The notes under the pieces were generated by a model, which had not been told where the DNA came from, did not search any database, and saw only the letters and a list, made by a program, of their open reading frames with translations. Source: Acidimicrobiia bacterium (GTDB taxonomy: Bacteria; Actinomycetota; Acidimicrobiia; Spongiisociales; JAHEDJ01). From it: DNA of 64,000 bases. The translations under genes and the position numbers were made by a program. Below, in pieces: positions 59,582-64,000 of the stretch (its first letter is position 1; each line of letters opens with the position of its first letter). The stretch lies in the NCBI GenBank assembly GCA_035471805.1, contig DATIPS010000043.1, positions 1 through 64,000 of the forward strand, in the 5' to 3' direction.

Positions 59582-60799
59582 GTGGGTACCGGCACGTTCC
59601 ACCGCTGCGTCGCGGGCGCGGCGGCGCTGCTCGTTGCGTTGAGCATCACCGTCGTCCCGATTCCCGAGGCTTCGGGAACAGAGCTCTACCCGATGATCTT
59701 TCCGGTATTGGGGCCGAACCACTTCACCGACACCTTCGATGCAGCACGGTCCGGCGGTCGCATTCATCAAGCAACGGACATCATGGCCGACAAGATGATC
59801 CCCGTGGTAGCCGTCGCCGGCGGCGAAGTCGGGTGGCAGCACGGTGAGATAGGCGTCAACTGCTGTGCCATGGCCCTGCATCACGACGACGGATGGACGA
59901 GCTGGTATATCCATCTGAACAACGACACTCCCGGAACGGACGACGGCATGGGGTTCGGTTTCGCGGATGGCATCGTCCCGGGGGCGCGCGTCACGGCCGG
60001 CCAGCTCATCGGCTGGGTGGGAGACAGCGGCAATGCCGAGTGGACGGGATCGCATCTGCACTTCGAGCTCCAGCGCCCAGACGGCTCCAGATTCAATCCA
60101 TACGAGAGCCTGCTCGCCGCCACCGTTATCGCGCAGCCGATCCTCGAAACCGATCAGGATGGTGACGGCGTCGATGATCCGCTCGACAACTGTCCTGCCG
60201 TCCCCAACCCCGATCAGTCGGATTCGGACGGGAACGGAGTGGGCGACAACTGTGACCCATGGGCGGACGTCCCGATCGACTACTGGGCCCGCACTTCCAT
60301 CGACACCCTGTTCGGAGAGGGGATAACGGTCGGATGCACAACCGAGCCGCTTCGGTTCTGCCCCGAGGGTGCCCTGACGAGAGCCGAGATGGCCACCTTC
60401 CTCGTCCGCGCCGTCCGCGGCACCGTCGGCTCGCCCGGCGGATACTTCGCCGATGCACCGGCCGGGAGCTGGTACGTCCCCTTCGTCGAGGCCCTGTACG
60501 ACCTCGGCATAACGAAGGGTTGCGGTACGGAACCGCTCACCTTCTGTCCGGATGAACAGGTCAGTCGCGCTCACATCACGACGTTCCTCGTGCGCGCGAT
60601 GGGGGAGAGCCCCCTGGATACCTATCACGGATACTTCACCGATGTCCCCCAGGGCGCCTGGTACACGCCCTTCGTGGAGCGGCTATTCGAGCTCGGGATC
60701 GTCGGCGGTTCCGACGACGGGGCGTTCGGCCCCAACGAGATAATCACGAGGGCGGAGATGGCGGTGCTTGTGGATACCGCGTTGGTGTCGGGCCGCTAG
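59582..60799 (+). CDS. M23 peptidase with thrombospondin-type-3 and SLH-like repeats
   Basis: This 405-aa secreted protein has a signal peptide (about residues 1-32), then a LytM/M23 domain with H62-x3-D66 (HQATD) and HLHFEL (His158, His160), an acidic thrombospondin type 3 calcium-binding stretch (TDQDGDGVDDPLDNCP ... DQSDSDGNGVGDNCD, about 198-232), and three SLH-like units with WY or YW and a GIT.GC / FCP pattern. The parts suggest a peptidoglycan hydrolase tethered to the wall. GTG 59582 was chosen because GGAGG lies 5 nt upstream. The third unit lacks the Gly-Cys pair. Confidence 0.88.
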   Translation: MGTGTFHRCVAGAAALLVALSITVVPIPEASGTELYPMIFPVLGPNHFTDTFDAARSGGRIHQATDIMADKMIPVVAVAGGEVGWQHGEIGVNCCAMALHHDDGWTSWYIHLNNDTPGTDDGMGFGFADGIVPGARVTAGQLIGWVGDSGNAEWTGSHLHFELQRPDGSRFNPYESLLAATVIAQPILETDQDGDGVDDPLDNCPAVPNPDQSDSDGNGVGDNCDPWADVPIDYWARTSIDTLFGEGITVGCTTEPLRFCPEGALTRAEMATFLVRAVRGTVGSPGGYFADAPAGSWYVPFVEALYDLGITKGCGTEPLTFCPDEQVSRAHITTFLVRAMGESPLDTYHGYFTDVPQGAWYTPFVERLFELGIVGGSDDGAFGPNEIITRAEMAVLVDTALVSGR

Positions 60800-60924
60800 C
60801 TGCGTCCGCCGGCCGTTGTGCCGGCAGAGCCGCCCCGTGACTTCGACGCGGGACGCCATAGGTATCGGTTCAACGAGATTGCCCGGCGGTCCAAAGGCCT
60901 ACCGGGCCCGCCAACCGCCGACTT

Positions 60925-62793
60925 TCATCCTCCCGCCACGAACTCCAGGACCGTGGAGGCGATGGAATCCGCGTCGAGTCCGACCGATTTCAGGACATCC
61001 CCGGCAGATCCCGGTGGAAGGAAGGCGTCGGGCAGGCCGAGTACCCGGATCCGGCCGCCCAGACCGTGGGGGCTCACCGCCTCGAGTACTCCGGCGCCGA
61101 AACCGCCGCTCACCACGTTGTCTTCCAGGGTCACTACCAGTGGATAGGAGCGCACCCAGTCGAGCAGTCGCCCGTCCATCGGCTTGACCCAGCGGGCATT
61201 GACTACGCCGGCCGACACGCCCTTCTGTCCCAGCGTTGAAGCCGCCTTCTGCGCGTGCTCGACCATTCGGCCGGTTGCCAGCAACAGAACCTGGGAACCG
61301 GAATCAATCTCCTCCCATACACCGATCTCGATCGGATCGACCGGCAGTGAAGGAACGCTTCCGGCTCCGTTCTTGGGAAACCGGATGGCCAGCGGGCCGT
61401 CGTGTCGGACTCCGGTGGCGACCATCGCACACAGCTCGTGTGCATCCGACGGTGCGCCGATGGTCATTCCGGGAATCATCCGCAAGAAGGACAAGTCGAA
61501 CGCTCCGTGGTGGGATGGGCCGTCCGGACCCGTCACACCGGCTCTGTCCAGTAGAAAGGTAACGGGAAGGTTGTGCAGGGCCACATCCATCATCAGCTCA
61601 TCGAACGCCCGTTGCATGAAGGTCGAGTAGAGCGCCACAACGGGCCGTTTGCCGCTCATCGCCAGTCCTGCCGCGAGCGCGACTGCATGCTGCTCCGTGA
61701 TGCCCGTGTCGATGACCCGATCGGGGAACTCGCTCGCCATCTCATTGAGACCTGTCGGAGAGATCATGGCCGCGCTGATGGCGATGATGTCTCGGTTCTG
61801 GCGGGCTTCGCTCAACACCGCCCCGGCGGCGATGTTCGTCATCTTCAGCTCTGAACTGGTCGGCTTGCCGGATTGGACGTCGAAGGTTCCCACTCCGTGC
61901 AACTTCTCGACCTCATCGTTGATGGCCGGTTCATACCCGCGGCCTTTCTCGGTGATCACGTGGACGATGGCTGGTTCGCCCATATCCTTGGCGTTCTCGA
62001 AAGCCTCTTCGAGCGCTTCGAAGTCATGACCGTCGAGGGTGCCCGAGTATTTCAGTCCCAGAACGTCGAAGAAGGTGGCCGGCTCCACGAGTTGCTTGAA
62101 ACCCTCCTTGACCCGGAAAGCCAGTTCGTCTGCCGTGTCGCCCACGATCGGAAGGCTGCGGAGTATTCGCCCCATCAGCTTCTTGGCATGTTCGTAGCGC
62201 GGGTCGAAGCGCAGATGGGCGAGCGCGGCCAGCCCGCCCACCGTCGGGGCGTAGGAGCGCCCGTTGTCGTTGACGACGATGATCAAGTTCGGCGGTTTGG
62301 AGACGGCGATGTGGTTGAGGGCCTCGTAGGCGACCCCGCCGGTCAGAGCTCCGTCTCCGATCACGGCGACCGTGTAACGCCCGTTGCCTTCCGCCGCATT
62401 GGCGATGGCATTGCCGAGACCGTAGCTGAGCGTCACCGATGCATGGCTGTTCTCGATGAAATCGTGCTCGCTCTCCGCCCGGCTCGGATAACCCGCCATA
62501 CCGCCGAAGCTCCGCAGAGTGTCGAATCCATCCTGGCGGCCCGTGACCATCTTGTGGACGTAGGCCTGGTGTCCCACGTCCCAGTAGATACGGTCGGCCG
62601 GGCTGTCGAACACTCGGTGAAGGGCGAGCGTCAACTCGACGACACCGAGATTCGGTGAGAGGTGGCCGCCCGTTCGTGAGATCTTCTCGATCAGAAACTC
62701 GCGTATTTCCAAAGCCAGTTGCTCGAGTTCGGTCAGCCCGAGGGTGCGCAGGTCGGCGGGTTCCTTGATCTGGTTGAGGAGTTCTGAGGTCAC
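60925..62793 (-). CDS. dxs: 1-deoxy-D-xylulose-5-phosphate synthase
   Basis: Dxs makes DXP from pyruvate and glyceraldehyde 3-phosphate with thiamine diphosphate, the first step of the MEP isoprenoid route. The 622-aa length fits. Signatures are GGHLSPNLGVVELTLALH, WDVGHQAYVHKMVTGR, the ThDP-Mg motif GDGALTGGVAYEALN ... NDNG, and the transketolase-type DRAGVTGPDGPSHHG. The start is GTG 62793, without a strong ribosome site. It stands alone and diverges from the last gene of the window across 218 nt. Confidence 0.96.
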   Translation of the reverse strand: MTSELLNQIKEPADLRTLGLTELEQLALEIREFLIEKISRTGGHLSPNLGVVELTLALHRVFDSPADRIYWDVGHQAYVHKMVTGRQDGFDTLRSFGGMAGYPSRAESEHDFIENSHASVTLSYGLGNAIANAAEGNGRYTVAVIGDGALTGGVAYEALNHIAVSKPPNLIIVVNDNGRSYAPTVGGLAALAHLRFDPRYEHAKKLMGRILRSLPIVGDTADELAFRVKEGFKQLVEPATFFDVLGLKYSGTLDGHDFEALEEAFENAKDMGEPAIVHVITEKGRGYEPAINDEVEKLHGVGTFDVQSGKPTSSELKMTNIAAGAVLSEARQNRDIIAISAAMISPTGLNEMASEFPDRVIDTGITEQHAVALAAGLAMSGKRPVVALYSTFMQRAFDELMMDVALHNLPVTFLLDRAGVTGPDGPSHHGAFDLSFLRMIPGMTIGAPSDAHELCAMVATGVRHDGPLAIRFPKNGAGSVPSLPVDPIEIGVWEEIDSGSQVLLLATGRMVEHAQKAASTLGQKGVSAGVVNARWVKPMDGRLLDWVRSYPLVVTLEDNVVSGGFGAGVLEAVSPHGLGGRIRVLGLPDAFLPPGSAGDVLKSVGLDADSIASTVLEFVAGG

Positions 62794-62925
62794 GCTTCAC
62801 TACCTGTTGGGAGGCAAAGATTTCGTCGGCCGTTCCGCCCGGATCACGGCTGGGAATGAGGGCCACAGCCTAGCGTGGCTACGGGTCTCTGGTCACCTCG
62901 GACTTGGAATAGGTCCCACTTTCGG

Positions 62926-62955
62926 TTGAAGCGGCCGCCTGCGCGAGTCTATGGT
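62926..62955 (+). promoter_or_regulatory. Candidate sigma-70-type promoter of the last gene
   Basis: TTGAAG (62926-62931) and TATGGT (62950-62955) are 18 nt apart. Transcription would start near 62962, giving a leader of about 50 nt with the GGAGGAG ribosome site. No -10 for dxs in the same gap is convincing. Confidence 0.45.
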
Positions 62956-63011
62956 GGTCGGCAATATCGGGGAGGACTACTCACCCGAGTTCCCTTTGTG
63001 GGAGGAGCGGA

Positions 63012-64000
63012 ATGAATCTCAAGAAACTAATAGCGATACTGGCGGTGTTTGCTCTCGTCCTGGTGGCTTGCGATGCCGGCGGTGGTGGCGAGGATGAAAC
63101 AACGCCGACTACTGCTGCGGACGACGGCGGCACGGATGACGGCGGCGGCACGGACGACGGCGGCGGAGACACAGGGGCGCAGACCGGTGCCAACCTCCTC
63201 GAGGAAGTCATCGCACGCGGCACGCTCAACTGTGGCGTGAACGAGACCTTGCCGGGCTTTGGCTCGAAGGACGAGGCAGGCGCTTTCGTCGGTTTCGACA
63301 TCGATCTGTGCCGGGCAGTGGCCGCGGCGGTGCTGGGCGACTCCGAAGCCGTTGAATACACGGCTCTCACGGCCGCGCAGCGCTTCGAGGCATTGTCCTC
63401 GGGTTCAATCGACATGCTCAGCCGCAATACGACATGGACTCAGAGCCGTGACGGCGAACTGGGTGTCGATTTCGCACCGACGACTTACTACGACGGCCAG
63501 CAGGTGATGGCTCGCACGGCCGACGGATTCGACAGCGGTTCGGGTCTTGCCGATCTGGCCGGTGCCGTTGTTTGCACGAACGCCGGTACGACGACCGAGA
63601 AGAACATCACCGAAGCCATGCAGGCAGCCGGTGCAGACTTCACGCTCACCACCTTCGAGGACTTCAACATCGTGTTGGAGAACTTCAAGAGCGGCGCGTG
63701 CGACGCAGTCACGACCGACGGTTCCGGACTCGTCTCCAGGAAGTCGACCGATGAGCCATCTCCCGGCGACTGGGTGATCTTCCCGGCAGTGCCGATCTCC
63801 AAGGAGCCACTCGGCCCCGGCGTCGCCCAGGGTGACGCGAAGTGGGCCGATGCGGTCAACTGGACGATGTACGCATTGATCATCGCCGAAGAGCAGGGGA
63901 TCACCTCTGCCAACGTGGACGACATGCTGGCCAACCCGCCGAATGGTGAGGTCCAGCGCCTTCTCGGTGGCGAGGAAGAGAAGCAGACGGCCATGGGCCT
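63012..64000 (+). CDS. General L-amino-acid-binding lipoprotein (AapJ/BztA-like), partial
   Basis: The reading frame is open to the window end, so the C-terminus is missing; 329 complete codons are visible, close to the family's 340 or so. A lipoprotein signal (LAVFALVLVAC) is followed by a Gly/Asp/Thr-rich linker of about 35 residues. The binding domain then begins VIARGTLNCGVNETLPGF with FVGFDIDLCRAVAAAVLG, typical of the AapJ/BztA subgroup that binds many L-amino acids. GGAGGAG lies 5 nt before the ATG. The transporter's permease and ATPase genes probably follow outside the window. Confidence 0.92.
   Translation, partial: MNLKKLIAILAVFALVLVACDAGGGGEDETTPTTAADDGGTDDGGGTDDGGGDTGAQTGANLLEEVIARGTLNCGVNETLPGFGSKDEAGAFVGFDIDLCRAVAAAVLGDSEAVEYTALTAAQRFEALSSGSIDMLSRNTTWTQSRDGELGVDFAPTTYYDGQQVMARTADGFDSGSGLADLAGAVVCTNAGTTTEKNITEAMQAAGADFTLTTFEDFNIVLENFKSGACDAVTTDGSGLVSRKSTDEPSPGDWVIFPAVPISKEPLGPGVAQGDAKWADAVNWTMYALIIAEEQGITSANVDDMLANPPNGEVQRLLGGEEEKQTAMG

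Noticed and set aside
63055-63185. Apparent tandem DNA repeat of GGCGGCACGGACGAC type units
   Set aside because: It encodes a Gly/Asp/Thr-rich linker behind a lipoprotein signal; the units vary at codon level and are explained by protein low complexity, not by a DNA element.
1-64000. CRISPR array, prophage, toxin-antitoxin or secondary-metabolite cluster
   Set aside because: No regularly spaced repeats, no phage structural or integrase genes, no paired small toxin genes and no PKS/NRPS modules were seen.

Overview
The window is a GC-rich, densely packed bacterial chromosome segment, most likely from the Actinomycetota and plausibly from Acidimicrobiia or a relative. Supporting signs are the PurS/PurQ/PurL synthase arrangement, a DUF3159 membrane protein, a RegX3/SenX3-type phosphate regulator pair, an LCP-family envelope enzyme, an actinobacterial-style SLH-like cell-wall protein with repeated Gly-Cys...Phe-Cys-Pro units, and many genes with a TANNNT -10 hexamer only 6-8 nt before the start codon, as in leaderless actinobacterial transcripts. 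The lineage is inferred from gene content only. I see no rRNA, tRNA, CRISPR array, insertion sequence or prophage.

Layout. 1-9.7 kb: a tiny Cys/His protein, an M3 metallopeptidase, an SDR, a TauE/SafE exporter, a VOC protein, a CapA-like lipoprotein, a YtcJ-like amidohydrolase, an inositol-phosphatase-family enzyme and an apolipoprotein N-acyltransferase homologue whose catalytic Cys is Ser. 9.8-17.8 kb: a class III aminotransferase and the purine operon purC-S-Q-L-F-M. 17.8-22.8 kb: a glutamine amidotransferase, a striking 17-bp palindrome, a Zur-controlled Zn/Mn ABC transporter and an LCP protein. 22.8-32.3 kb: DUF3159, a ROK kinase, a PLDc_N protein, purB, a compact YbjQ-YbjQ-PrsW-AlkX/YcaQ operon, and purA-D-E. 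32.3-38.4 kb: a TetR-amidohydrolase-histidine kinase group and ppk1 coupled to a CHAD gene.

38.5-45.4 kb is a respiratory and copper block: a membrane cytochrome c, a ba3-type oxidase with a 46-aa subunit IIa plus subunits II and I, a lipoprotein cytochrome c, a lipoprotein of unknown role, two Sco-like proteins (one lacking the usual copper ligands), a PCu(A)C chaperone and an ArsC-type arsenate reductase. 45.4-54.8 kb is a phosphate island: a PHO-box-like promoter, pstS-C-A-B, phoU, a response regulator and sensor kinase, then on the other strand a Na/Pi cotransporter with a separate PhoU. 54.8-64 kb: an amino-acid ABC transporter with an intercistronic stem-loop covering the permease start, a DDAH-like enzyme coupled to an M20 peptidase, an M23/thrombospondin-3/SLH-like wall protein, dxs, and a second amino-acid-binding lipoprotein cut by the window end.

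Most genes are housekeeping, and I find no strong candidate for a wholly new system. The observations most worth a second look are the leaderless-start pattern, the Lnt Cys-to-Ser change, the YbjQ/PrsW/glycosylase operon, the degenerate Sco partner, the AT-rich palindrome at 18552-18600 and the stem-loop at 56404-56438.
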